DNA of 36,678 nucleotides from Holophagales bacterium UBA5704 (GTDB lineage: Bacteria > Acidobacteriota > Thermoanaerobaculia > Multivoradales > UBA5704), in contig DIHE01000130.1 in NCBI GenBank assembly GCA_002420005.1, positions 967 to 37,644 on the forward strand, in the 5' to 3' direction. The stretch's first letter is position 1, and every line of letters begins with the position of its first letter. The position numbers were made by a program, and so were the translations under genes. The notes below the pieces were generated by a model. The model did no database searches. It worked only from the letters and a program-made list of their open reading frames with translations, and was not told where the DNA came from. Shown here in pieces: positions 14,891 through 22,643 of the stretch.

Positions 14891-15721
14891 TCACAGCTCG
14901 CGGGTTCGGTCGTCCTGTGCCTGAACGGGCTTCAGGGCCACCAGAGGGGGCTTTTGCCGCATCGCCTCTTCCGGGGTGATCTCGCCGCGCCGCGCTTTGT
15001 CGAGGGTGTCGCGGCGGCCGGTGATCCACCAGATGCCGGCGAGGAGCACGCCGCCGACGCTGACCACGTTGGGCAGCTTGGACAGGATGTTCCACGACAG
15101 GCCGGGGTAGGACTCCGTGGAGAGCTCCGTGTTGAAGCCGAGCTCTTCGAACGGCACGCTCGACAGGTAGAGCATCGAGGTCCCGCCCGCCTCGTGCTGG
15201 CCGTAGATGCGCGCCACGTAGCGCTGCGGCTCGGCGGCGATCCGCCGGGCGGCTTCCTGGAGCAACGCCTCGCGGTCGCCGAACCGGGTCGCCCCGGTGG
15301 GGCAGGCCGCGGCGCACGCGGGTTGCAGGCCCTCGGCTTGGCGCTGGAAGCAGAACAGGCACTTCTTGACCGTGGGCAGGTTGCTCGACCATTCATACTT
15401 CGGCACGTTGAAGGGGCAGCCGACCATGCAATAGCGGCAACCGATGCACTTGCTCGCGTCGTAGACGACCGGGCCGGCGGCGCTCTTCGACAACGCGCCC
15501 ACCGGGCAGACCGAGGCGCACGCGGGTTCGAGGCAATGCATGCACTGGCGGCGCACGGCCACCCCCTGGTGGCGCTCCAGGGCGCTCCAGGTGGTGGCCG
15601 AGAGCTTCGCGACGCCCGTTTCCCGAGGCTGGCCGTTGGTTTCCTTGCACGCCCAGACGCAGGCTTCACAGCCGATGCAGAGGGTCAGATCGATCAACAT
15701 CGCGGGTTGGGCGGGTCTCAT
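14891..15721 (-). CDS. DmsB/HybA-like ferredoxin subunit with four [4Fe-4S] motifs and C-terminal anchor
   Basis: 276 residues, AAGGAG upstream of ATG. Four cysteine groups are visible: CIGCEACVWAC, CMHCLEPACASVCPVG, CIGCRYCMVGCPFNV and CLFCFQRQAEGLQPACAAAC, the standard set of a DmsB/PhsB/HybA electron-transfer subunit. A single membrane helix near residues 220-238 (VVSVGGVLLAGIWWI) recalls HybA. There is no Tat or Sec signal, so the clusters either stay cytoplasmic or the protein is exported with a partner not seen here. The gene is 25 bp ahead of the NrfD gene and 34 bp behind the membrane GcvH-like gene in the same operon. It should exchange electrons with the quinone site of NrfD. Confidence 0.9.
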   Translation of the reverse strand: MRPAQPAMLIDLTLCIGCEACVWACKETNGQPRETGVAKLSATTWSALERHQGVAVRRQCMHCLEPACASVCPVGALSKSAAGPVVYDASKCIGCRYCMVGCPFNVPKYEWSSNLPTVKKCLFCFQRQAEGLQPACAAACPTGATRFGDREALLQEAARRIAAEPQRYVARIYGQHEAGGTSMLYLSSVPFEELGFNTELSTESYPGLSWNILSKLPNVVSVGGVLLAGIWWITGRRDTLDKARRGEITPEEAMRQKPPLVALKPVQAQDDRTREL

Positions 15722-15755
15722 GATGATCTCCTTCGTCGCGTTGCGCAGAGTGGGA

Positions 15756-16451
15756 TCAGAAGAAGCGCTCCCGCAGCTCGTTCCACTCGGCGACCGTCAG
15801 GCGCCCGGCGAGACCGTCAACCGGCAGGCCGCCGTCCGGCAGGGTGGCCATCGCAGGAACACCGAGCGCGCCGCGGCCGGCGAACGAGAGGCCGACCAGG
15901 AAGTCGCGCAGGTGGCCCAGCTCCTCGCGCAGGAAGGCGCGCGCCTCGTCCGCCACGAAGAGCCGCCGCAGGGTCCCGCCGAGGTCCCGCGGCATCAGGC
16001 TCACGATCCAACCGTTCTCGAAGGGTTCCTGACCGATCCGCGCCGCGTTGACCGCCGCGATCGGGTTGATCGCGGTGACCGTCCCTTCGACCGGCGACTT
16101 GACCTCCAGGTCCCGGTCTCCTTGGCGCAGGACGGCGAGCCGGTCTCCCGGCCGCACCACGGTTCCCACCGGCACGGCTTCGATCGTTTCGAGCCCGCCC
16201 AGCAGCGAGACCGGCACCCGGTCCACACCGACACGCACCGCGCCCGCGGGCTCGAGCTCCAGCCAGGCATGGCCAGGCCCGACAAACACCCCCGCCGGCA
16301 CGCGGGTGAGATCTTCCGGAGTCCTGACGGAGACGGGACGCTCCGGCAGGGAAGCACCGTTGCGGGCGGCTCGCTTCAGAGCCGACCGTTCGGCGAAATA
16401 GTCCACCGTCAGGCAGGTGATGATGGTGGCAAGAATCAGGATGGCGACCAT
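15756..16451 (-). CDS. Membrane-anchored GcvH-like protein lacking the lipoyl lysine
   Basis: 231 residues from ATG 16451 (GGGAGG at eight bases). An N-terminal helix (MVAILILATIITCLTVDYF) anchors it. Residues of about 50-150 match the H-protein hammerhead fold: VFVGPGHAWLELE, GAVRVGVDRV, VVRPGDRLAVLRQGDRDLEV, KSPVEGTVTAINP, FENGWIVSL. Aligned on the SPVEG turn, the lipoyl-lysine position is Asp (RQGDRDL), so lipoylation is not expected; the nearby Lys in EVKSP is one residue before the turn, not at the swinging-arm site. The C-terminal part is helical. It is the first gene of the respiratory operon with a ferredoxin, NrfD-cytochrome and second GcvH-like protein. The role is unknown, perhaps an assembly or docking factor. 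Confidence 0.8.
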   Translation of the reverse strand: MVAILILATIITCLTVDYFAERSALKRAARNGASLPERPVSVRTPEDLTRVPAGVFVGPGHAWLELEPAGAVRVGVDRVPVSLLGGLETIEAVPVGTVVRPGDRLAVLRQGDRDLEVKSPVEGTVTAINPIAAVNAARIGQEPFENGWIVSLMPRDLGGTLRRLFVADEARAFLREELGHLRDFLVGLSFAGRGALGVPAMATLPDGGLPVDGLAGRLTVAEWNELRERFF

Positions 16452-16711
16452 GATGTTGTCCTCCCGGTGGTTTACACCGCTTTCAGTCCTTGGTAAGGGC
16501 AAGGACCGCGCCAGGCCGGGGAGAACCGGGAAGAATCAGCGGAAGGCGTTGCAAACAGAAGAGTTGGGGGGGAGCCACCCGGGCGGCGCGGCCGGGGGAC
16601 CTGTGGAGAAACTCAACAGGGGGAGGGCGGGGTGGGCTGGCGAATCTCGCAACAGCCCAGCGGCAACGGGTGTTGCGAGACGGTGTTGAGGTTCTCAACA
16701 GGGGTGTTGAA
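16452..16711. promoter_or_regulatory. Structured upstream region of the respiratory operon
   Basis: No coding sequence is seen. A perfect 10-bp inverted repeat, TCTCGCAACA (16645-16654) and TGTTGCGAGA (16671-16680), encloses a 16-base loop. Next to it TGTTGAG (16684-16690) can pair with CTCAACA (16694-16700), and the latter can alternatively pair with TGTTG at 16705-16709, so two exclusive hairpins are possible. CTCAACAGGGG also occurs at 16609-16619. The region lies between ftsK and the operon it precedes and may hold the operon promoter and an attenuator or operator. No clear -35/-10 pair was found. Confidence 0.4.
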
Positions 16712-16808
16712 AAGGACACCAAGGACACCAACGACGGCAAGGGCCCCGAAAAAGATCCGGGGCGGTGGCTGTCCTTGGTGTCCTTGAAGTCCTTGTCGTC
16801 CTTGGTCT
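16712..16808. repeat. 9-nt periodic inverted repeat around a GC hairpin (probable ftsK terminator)
   Basis: The left arm 16712-16729 is two AAGGACACC units. The right arm 16768-16785 is its reverse complement at 17 of 18 positions and continues as four 9-nt units (to 16803). Between the arms GCCCCG (16743-16748) pairs with CGGGGC (16758-16763) around an AAAAAGATC loop; read on the minus strand the loop gives GATCTTTTT. It begins directly after the ftsK stop, so termination of ftsK is plausible, and the periodic units look like a mobile or slippage-expanded repeat. Confidence 0.55.
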
Positions 16809-16810
16809 TT

Positions 16811-19525
16811 CTACTCCATCCGCGCCGCGTCGATCTCTTCGAAGTAGTTCTGCGGCACCAGAACCTCGCGCGGCTTGCTGCCCTGGGCGGGTCCCAGCAG
16901 ACCGTCGCGCTCCATCATGTCGATCAGGCGGGCGGCGCGCGAGAAGCCGATGCGCATGCGGCGCTGCAGGAAGCTGGCGGAGGCCTGGCGCTCCTGGACG
17001 ACCAGCTTCGCGGCCTCTTCGAACAGCTCGTCGTCGTTGTCGCCGTCGCCGCCGCCGCTCGCGCCTTCGCCCTCCTGGCTCTTGAGGACGTCGGGATCGA
17101 GCTGGGGCTTGCCGAGCTTCTTGAGCCAGCGGATCAGGCTCGCGGTCTCCTGCTCCGAGATGTAGGCGCCGTGCAGACGCATGATCCGCGACGAGCCCGG
17201 CGGCATCATCAGCATGTCGCCCTTGCCGAGGAGCTTCTCGGAGCCCACCTGGTCGAGGATGGTTCGCGAGTCGTGCCGGCTCGCCGTGGCGAACGAGATG
17301 CGGCACGGGAAGTTCGCCTTGATCGTGCCGGTCAGCACGTCCACCGACGGCCGCTGCGTCGCCACGATCAGATGGATGCCGACCGCGCGGGCCATCTGCG
17401 CCAGGCGGGCGATCGAGGTCTCGACGTCCGCCGAGGCCACCATCATGAGGTCGGCCAGCTCGTCGATCACCACCACGTAATACGGCATCGGCTTCAGATC
17501 CGCGACGGTCAAGGCGGTCTGTGCCTCTTCGGAGAGGGAGAGCCGCTCGCGTACCTGCGGGTCCTGGATCGCCCGGTTGTAGTAGGCGATCGAGCGCACG
17601 TGCACCTCGGCGAGCAGGCGATAGCGGCGCTCCATCTCGGCGACCGCCCAGCGCAAGGCGTTGGCCGCCTTCTTGGGATCGACCACCACCTCGCACTTCA
17701 GGTGCGGGATGTCGGCGTAGACGCCCAGCTCGATCCGCTTCGGATCAATGAAGATGAACTGCACCTCGTCGCGCGTCGCCTTGTAGAGGATCGAGGTGAT
17801 CATGCTCTGCAAGCCCACGCTCTTGCCCGAGCCGGTGGCGCCCGCCACCAGCAGGTGGGGCATGGTCGCCAGGTCCGCGTAGTAGGGCTCGCCGTGGATG
17901 TCGGTGCCCAGCGCCATGTTGAGGACCGACGGCGACTTCTTGAACCGTTCGTCGGCGAGCAGGCTGCCGAGGCGGATGACGCCGCGCTCGCGGTTCGGCA
18001 CCTCGATGCCCAGGGTGGAGCGGCCGGCCATCCGGTCGATGCGCACCGACTCGGCTTTGAGCGACAACGCCAGGTCGTCCTGCAGGTTGACCACCTGGCT
18101 CACCTTGACGCCGGGGGCCGGCTGCAGCTCGAAGACGGTGATCACCGGTCCCGGGCTGATCCCCTCGATCGAGCCCTCGACGCCGAACTCCTCGCAACGG
18201 GTGCGGATCACCTCGCCGAGCCGCACCAGCTCCGCCTCGTCGGTGGCCGTCCGCCCCTCCCCCATCTGGAGCAGGTTGACCGGCGGCAGGGTGCCCGGCG
18301 CGATCTCGGACGGCGCGAAGAGAGCCGGCTGCACCGCCGCCGGCTTGACCGGCTCCACCGGCGGGGCCGGGGGACGGGCGGTGGAGACCGGCCCGGGGAA
18401 GGCCGGCAGCGGCAACGACGGCAGAGACGCAACGGCCGGGGCGACAGGGCTCACCACCGCCGGGGCTCCGGCCGGCGGCACGCTACGCGGACGCGGAGGC
18501 CGCACCACCACCGGCGATCCGGGCGTCGGGCGCGGGGCCTGCGACATCTCCTCGAACGCAGCACGGACGGCGTGAAACTCCTCTTCCTCCTGAAGCTCCG
18601 CGGCGCTGACCCGGCGTAGCACCGGCTCGCCCTCGCCGCGCCGCTCGGTGACCCGGACCCCGCCACGGAGGGGGAGATCCAGCCGATCGGCCGGCGCCGC
18701 CACCACCGGCGCAATGGGCTTTTCGGCGACCGGCGAGACCGGAACCTGGCGCGGGATGGTGGAGGCGGACGGCGGCTCCGCGCTGCGCGGCGCCGGCTTG
18801 ACCATGGGCTTGATCTCTTCCCGCTTCTGCTTCTCCTCGACCACCCTCTGCAGGTGCTTGGTGATGATCCGGCGGCGCGCCCGGTCCTTCTCCCGCCGCT
18901 CCCGCCGCCGCTCACGGGCGAGGGTCTGCTCCTGCACAAACCTCTGGATGCGCTCCCGCCAGACGGAGATCAGGTTCCCCAGGGTGGACTGGACCACCAG
19001 GGCCGTACCGCACACGGCGGCGGCGGCGAGCACGGTGAGCGTGCCCCAGAAATTGAAGCGGGCATCCAGCAGGTCCATCAGGAGCCTGCCGAACGCACCT
19101 CCGGTGGCGATCGAGCCCCCGCGCCAGGCGATCCGCCCGAGCAGCAGCTGGAACAGGGCCGGCGTCGAAGCAAGCAGGAGGACGGCGCCGAAGCCGCGCC
19201 CCACCACCCGCGGCCGGTCGCGCGGGCGCAGCCGCCGCCACCCGGTGACGAGCAGGAGAAACGGGATGAGCAGGCAGCTCAACCCGAAGAAACTGAACGA
19301 GATCGCGGCCAGATGGGCGCCCATGGAACCCGTCCAGTTCTGCGGGCGCACCGACTCCGCGGCCTTGTGAAAGAGACTCGGATCGTCCGGGCGGTAGCTC
19401 GCCAGAGCGAGGGCGAGAAACAGGCCGACGAAGAGCAGGAGAAGGCCGAGCAGCTCGCTCCCCTTCTCCGGAGAGAGAACCGCCTTCTCGCGCGGCTTGC
19501 TGGTCTTGGTGATCGCAATCGCCAT
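16811..19525 (-). CDS. ftsK: DNA translocase FtsK
   Basis: 904 residues from ATG 19525; ATG 19618 would add 31 residues whose DNA is less GC-rich and promoter-like (CTATGCTAGACTTGATG), so the shorter form is preferred, though GAGGG precedes the longer one. N-terminal membrane helices (ELLGLLLLFVGLFLALALA, ISFSFFGLSCLLIPFLLLV, GFGAVLLLASTPALFQLLL, TLTVLAAAAVCGTALVV) are followed by an Arg/Lys-rich helix and a Pro-rich linker (about 240-440). The motor has Walker A GATGSGKS at 562-569 and Walker B YYVVVIDELADLMM. The last ~65 residues are the gamma winged helix (SASFLQRRMRIGFSRAARLIDMMERDGL in two parts), which reads KOPS-type sites. FtsK pumps chromosomal DNA and activates dimer resolution at the division septum. 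Confidence 0.95.
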   Translation of the reverse strand: MAIAITKTSKPREKAVLSPEKGSELLGLLLLFVGLFLALALASYRPDDPSLFHKAAESVRPQNWTGSMGAHLAAISFSFFGLSCLLIPFLLLVTGWRRLRPRDRPRVVGRGFGAVLLLASTPALFQLLLGRIAWRGGSIATGGAFGRLLMDLLDARFNFWGTLTVLAAAAVCGTALVVQSTLGNLISVWRERIQRFVQEQTLARERRRERREKDRARRRIITKHLQRVVEEKQKREEIKPMVKPAPRSAEPPSASTIPRQVPVSPVAEKPIAPVVAAPADRLDLPLRGGVRVTERRGEGEPVLRRVSAAELQEEEEFHAVRAAFEEMSQAPRPTPGSPVVVRPPRPRSVPPAGAPAVVSPVAPAVASLPSLPLPAFPGPVSTARPPAPPVEPVKPAAVQPALFAPSEIAPGTLPPVNLLQMGEGRTATDEAELVRLGEVIRTRCEEFGVEGSIEGISPGPVITVFELQPAPGVKVSQVVNLQDDLALSLKAESVRIDRMAGRSTLGIEVPNRERGVIRLGSLLADERFKKSPSVLNMALGTDIHGEPYYADLATMPHLLVAGATGSGKSVGLQSMITSILYKATRDEVQFIFIDPKRIELGVYADIPHLKCEVVVDPKKAANALRWAVAEMERRYRLLAEVHVRSIAYYNRAIQDPQVRERLSLSEEAQTALTVADLKPMPYYVVVIDELADLMMVASADVETSIARLAQMARAVGIHLIVATQRPSVDVLTGTIKANFPCRISFATASRHDSRTILDQVGSEKLLGKGDMLMMPPGSSRIMRLHGAYISEQETASLIRWLKKLGKPQLDPDVLKSQEGEGASGGGDGDNDDELFEEAAKLVVQERQASASFLQRRMRIGFSRAARLIDMMERDGLLGPAQGSKPREVLVPQNYFEEIDAARME

Positions 19526-19872
19526 GTCTGAACCTGATGCTCCGCTTGAAGGATTCGCCTCCAAACTAGCATCAAGTCTAGCATAGCGGGCGCGAGGACG
19601 GCCTCTCGACGCCGCCATGCGGCCCTCACTTCAGGTCAGAGATGTCCGGCGTTACGGCGCGACGCTCAGCGAAGGCGTCCCCGCGAGAAGGTCGGCCACG
19701 GCGTCCACGTACCGCTTGCCGCCGATCGTGGGCGCTCCATGAGGAGCCCACAGAGGATCAGGAGGATCAGGGAGGGGGCTGGTCGGTCCATGGTGGACCG
19801 GATTTTACAGCGCAGTCGCCGGTCCATCTCAAGCCGTTGATGGGCACCCCTTCACGCGAGCCGGGCAGTCGA
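19526..19872. other. Non-coding segment between ftsK and a secreted protein, with hairpins and a remnant frame
   Basis: No intact gene. CGGTCCA (19784-19790) and TGGACCG (19794-19800) form a tight hairpin followed on the plus strand by GATTTTA. On the minus strand an open stretch without start codon, about 19800 down to TAA at 19654-19652, ends with GGKRYVDAVADLLAGTPSL; its protein-like composition suggests a gene remnant of unknown family. The ftsK promoter probably lies in 19530-19600, where TATGCT occurs in less GC-rich DNA. Confidence 0.35.
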
Positions 19873-20430
19873 TCAGAGGTAGGCGAAGATCTGCATCCAG
19901 TTGATGTGGTAGCTGACGCCCGGCGTGAGGTAGATGCCGCGCACCCGCAACTGAAGATTCTTTCCGGCGAAGGTGTTGGTCCCGAAGGAGTAGTCCTCCC
20001 GATGGCAAGAGGTGGCGCTGTTCAGCGTGTAGATGATGATGCGCTTCCGCAGCGTCGTCCCCTCATACAGCTCCAACACAATCTTGTCCGACAGGGACGT
20101 CGGGGTGCCGATCGTGGCAAACTCCAGGGCGATGTCCAGCGAGCCCACGGAGTCAGCCGGTACGTAGAAGTTCTGCGTGAACGTCCCCGAGCTCGGCGAC
20201 AAGACGGCGGCGGCGGAGTTGTAGCACTGGCTCGACGTCGTGAGCCCGACCCCGTTCCAGTTGGTACACGTCGCCTGCGTTCCGCTGAAGTTGGAATTGT
20301 TGAGAAGCTCGTACCAGCAACCGGCGAACAGGCAGTACGACACCGGGGCACAGGAAGATTGGGCAGCCACCGGCGGGGTGACAACCAGAGAGAAGAGGAC
20401 CAGGGCGAGCATCAGTCGGGTCAGTTTCAT
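19873..20430 (-). CDS. Small secreted protein, probably beta-sandwich
   Basis: 185 residues from ATG 20430 (GGAGGT seven bases upstream; the in-frame start at 20448 would lie upstream of this ribosome site). Signal peptide MKLTRLMLALVLFSLVVTPPVAAQ. The mature part has five Cys among its first 60 residues and one later (CAPVSYCLFAGCWYELLNNS, CTNW, QCYN). Strand-rich sequence follows (TFTQNFYVPADSVGSLDIAL, KIVLELYEGTTLRKRIIIY, LQLRVRGIYL, SYHINWMQIFAYL). The pattern is like carbohydrate-binding or jelly-roll modules seen in secreted proteins of unknown role (W/Y-rich faces, 'FSG' loop near the N-terminus). No catalytic site is visible. The composition is less GC-rich than ksgA next door. Confidence 0.65.
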   Translation of the reverse strand: MKLTRLMLALVLFSLVVTPPVAAQSSCAPVSYCLFAGCWYELLNNSNFSGTQATCTNWNGVGLTTSSQCYNSAAAVLSPSSGTFTQNFYVPADSVGSLDIALEFATIGTPTSLSDKIVLELYEGTTLRKRIIIYTLNSATSCHREDYSFGTNTFAGKNLQLRVRGIYLTPGVSYHINWMQIFAYL

Positions 20431-20440
20431 GGGCGTACCT

Positions 20441-20468
20441 CCAGGCACGTGAGTGCGGTCATGCCTGG
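20441..20468 (-). promoter_or_regulatory. Hairpin abutting the ribosome site of the small secreted protein
   Basis: CCAGGCA (20441-20447) and TGCCTGG (20462-20468) pair around a 14-base loop. On the minus strand the 3' arm ends in GG, which is also the start of the Shine-Dalgarno GGAGGT, so folding could limit ribosome access to ATG 20430. Confidence 0.35.
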
Positions 20469-20626
20469 AAAGACCCCGAATCGAGAGACCGGTTTACTCG
20501 GCCGACAGCGTCCAGGCGGGCCAGCTCTTCGGAGAGAGACCGGGCTCTCTCTTCGGCAGCCCGGCGCGCCGCTTCGACCTCCTCATTCCAGAGAAGTCTT
20601 CGCGCCGGTCGCAGCGTCCACCCAGG
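20459..20626 (-). pseudogene. C-terminal remnant, probably of a Uma2-family (DUF820) protein
   Basis: Immediately after and in frame with the ksgA stop, 55 codons run without start codon to TGA at 20461-20459. They read TLRPARRLLWNEEVEAARR, then AAEERARSLSEELARLD, a charged coiled-coil end typical of Uma2 endonuclease-like proteins, which finish with similar EEVEAARRAAEERA-type helices. The catalytic N-terminal domain is absent, so this is a decayed 3' fragment. The family call rests on the tail pattern only. Confidence 0.4.
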
Positions 20627-21421
20627 CTATCCCGCCGACACCATAGCCCCCCACACCCCCAGCAGCTCCGCCAGCCCCATCTCCTCCGCCCGCACCCGCT
20701 CCCCCACCCCGGCGGCGGCGAGGACGGCGGCGGCTTTCTCCCGGCCCCAGCCGGCGGCGAGCGCGTTACGCAGCGTCTTGCGGCGCTGGCCGAAGGCGAG
20801 GCGGACGAAGGCGAGGAAGCCGGGCATCTCGGCGGCGGGGAGCGGTGGCGCGTGCAGCTCGAAGCCGACGAAGGCGCTGTCGACCTTCGGCGGCGGGCGG
20901 AAGCTGCCGGGACGCACACGGCCCAGGATCTTCGCGTGCGCCTGGGCGGCGACGAGGACGGAGAGCGAGCCGTAGGCCTCGTCGCGCGGGCCGGCGACGA
21001 GGCGGTCGGCGACTTCCTTCTGCACCAGGAAGGCGGCGCGAGGGACGGTCGCATGGTGCGGCAGGAGCCGTTCCAGGATCGCGGTCGCCACGTTGTAGGG
21101 GAGGTTCCCCGCCACCAGGGTCGGCGCGGCGAGGCGGTCCCAGGCGATCTCCAGGGCGTCTCCCACCACCAGCGAGAGCGCTCCTCCCGCCACCCGGTCC
21201 CTCTGGCGGCGCCGCAGCTCGGCGGCCCAGCCGAGGTCGAGCTCCCAGCCGGTCACCTGCGCCCCGGCGGCGAGCAGCTCGGCGGTCAGGATGCCGCCGC
21301 CAGGACCGATCTCCAGGACCCGCCGGCCCTCCGGCTGGAGGAAATGGACGAGCGGCCGGCAGATCGCTCCGTCGACGAGGTGGTTCTGACCGAGGGACTT
21401 CTTGAGGTGCGGGGTGTGCAT
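20627..21421 (-). CDS. ksgA: 16S rRNA (adenine1518-N6/adenine1519-N6)-dimethyltransferase
   Basis: 264 residues from ATG 21421 (MHTPHLKKSLGQNHLVD, the conserved KsgA N-terminus). SAM motif I is VLEIGPGGGILTAELL (35-50), acidic motif II GWELD (58-62), motif IV NLPYNVATAILERLL (from 106), and the C-terminal region VRPGSFRPPPKVDSAFV is typical of the family. It methylates two adenines in helix 45 of 16S rRNA during 30S maturation and serves as a late assembly checkpoint. The length is standard. It is divergent from moxR, and the remnant downstream is in the same frame. A long open frame upstream of the true start, antisense to moxR, is a GC-bias artefact. Confidence 0.95.
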   Translation of the reverse strand: MHTPHLKKSLGQNHLVDGAICRPLVHFLQPEGRRVLEIGPGGGILTAELLAAGAQVTGWELDLGWAAELRRRQRDRVAGGALSLVVGDALEIAWDRLAAPTLVAGNLPYNVATAILERLLPHHATVPRAAFLVQKEVADRLVAGPRDEAYGSLSVLVAAQAHAKILGRVRPGSFRPPPKVDSAFVGFELHAPPLPAAEMPGFLAFVRLAFGQRRKTLRNALAAGWGREKAAAVLAAAGVGERVRAEEMGLAELLGVWGAMVSAG

Positions 21422-21605
21422 CGGCGGGTGGCTTCGCGACCGGAACCGTATCAAAGGACGGCTGGTGACGGCGAGACACCAGCGCTCCCAAGGGGGGCTG
21501 CCCGCGATGCCAATTTGGCCGGCACGCGGGCTTCGCCGCGCCGGGCCGGCCTTGTTCAGAGGGTGTCGCTCCTCGATCTCCCGGGGGAGCGTCTCGCTTT
21601 TCCCG

Positions 21606-21621
21606 TGGCACCTCGCTTGCA
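21606..21621 (+). promoter_or_regulatory. Sigma-54-type promoter upstream of moxR
   Basis: TGGCACctcgcTTGCA matches the -24/-12 consensus (GG and GC spaced by ten bases). Transcription would start near 21632, only about six bases before ATG 21638, so the moxR message would be almost leaderless; consistently, no ribosome site is seen before moxR. No bacterial enhancer-binding protein gene is in the window. Confidence 0.45.
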
Positions 21622-21637
21622 CCTCTGGCGGTTGACC

Positions 21638-22627
21638 ATGGAACCGGACGTCGCCACTCTCAGCCGTGATGTCGAGCGCGAGACGCTCACCCTCAAGCGG
21701 ATCGAGGCCGAGCTCCGCAAAGTCATCGTCGGACAGGACTACCTGCTCGACCGCCTGCTGGTCGGTCTGCTCGCCCGTGGGCATGTGCTGATCGAGGGCG
21801 TCCCGGGGCTCGCCAAGACGCTCGCCGTCAAGACGCTCGCGAAGACCCTCGCCATCGAGTCGCAGCGCATTCAGTTCACCCCCGACCTCCTCCCGGCGGA
21901 TCTCATCGGCACCCTGATCTACGACCAGCGCAGCGGCGAGTTCCAGCCCCGCAAGGGGCCGGTGTTCACCCATCTGCTGCTCGCCGACGAGATCAACCGC
22001 GCTCCGGCGAAGGTGCAGTCGGCCCTCCTCGAATCCATGGAGGAGAAGCAGATCACCCTGGGCGACCGCACCTGGCCTCTCCCCGAGCCGTTCATGGTGC
22101 TCGCCACCCAGAACCCGATCGAGCAGGAAGGGACCTATCCGCTCGCCGAGGCCCAGGTGGACCGCTTCATGATGAAGCTGAAGGTCGACTACCCCAGCCG
22201 CGCCGAGGAGGCGGAGATCCTCGACCGCATGCTGGTGGAGCGCAACATCGAGCCGGCGCCGGTCATCGACCGCGCGCACCTGATCACCCTGCGCGAGGTG
22301 GTGGACGCGGTCTATCTCGACACCAAGATCCGCGGCTACATCCTCGACCTGGTGATGGCGACGCGCGATCCGCGCTCGGCCGGCCTGGGCGAGCTGTCGG
22401 ACCTGATCGCCTTCGGCGCCTCGCCGCGCGCCACGCTGTTCCTGGCACGGGCGGCCAAGGCGCTCGCCATGGTGCGCGGGCGCGGCTACGTGATCCCCGA
22501 GGACGTCAAGGAGCTGGCGCCCGACGTCCTGCGTCACCGTGTCATCCCCACCTACGAGGCGGAGGCCGAGGAGGTCTCGTCCGACGCCCTGGTGGCCAAG
22601 CTTCTCGACCGGATCCAGGTTCCCTAG
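21638..22627 (+). CDS. moxR: MoxR-family AAA+ ATPase
   Basis: 329 residues from ATG 21638. Walker A GVPGLAKT at 54-61, Walker B LLLADE at 113-118 followed by INRAPAKVQSALLESMEE, sensor 1 VLATQNPIEQEGTYPLAEAQ, and the DRFMMKL box are all present, as in canonical MoxR (AAA_3 with lid domain). MoxR ATPases act as chaperones that load or remodel VWA-domain partners, often metal-cofactor or envelope-stress systems. It is the first gene of a seven-gene unit with DUF58, BatA, BatB, BatC and BatD, which supports a chaperone role for the membrane VWA proteins below. Confidence 0.95.
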   Translation: MEPDVATLSRDVERETLTLKRIEAELRKVIVGQDYLLDRLLVGLLARGHVLIEGVPGLAKTLAVKTLAKTLAIESQRIQFTPDLLPADLIGTLIYDQRSGEFQPRKGPVFTHLLLADEINRAPAKVQSALLESMEEKQITLGDRTWPLPEPFMVLATQNPIEQEGTYPLAEAQVDRFMMKLKVDYPSRAEEAEILDRMLVERNIEPAPVIDRAHLITLREVVDAVYLDTKIRGYILDLVMATRDPRSAGLGELSDLIAFGASPRATLFLARAAKALAMVRGRGYVIPEDVKELAPDVLRHRVIPTYEAEAEEVSSDALVAKLLDRIQVP

Positions 22628-22643
22628 ATTCGCAGGTAGAGCG

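Noticed and set aside
12510..16451. Reading the two GcvH-like genes as glycine-cleavage components
   Set aside because: Both lack the lipoyl lysine, no gcvP/gcvT is present, and the operon partners are respiratory.
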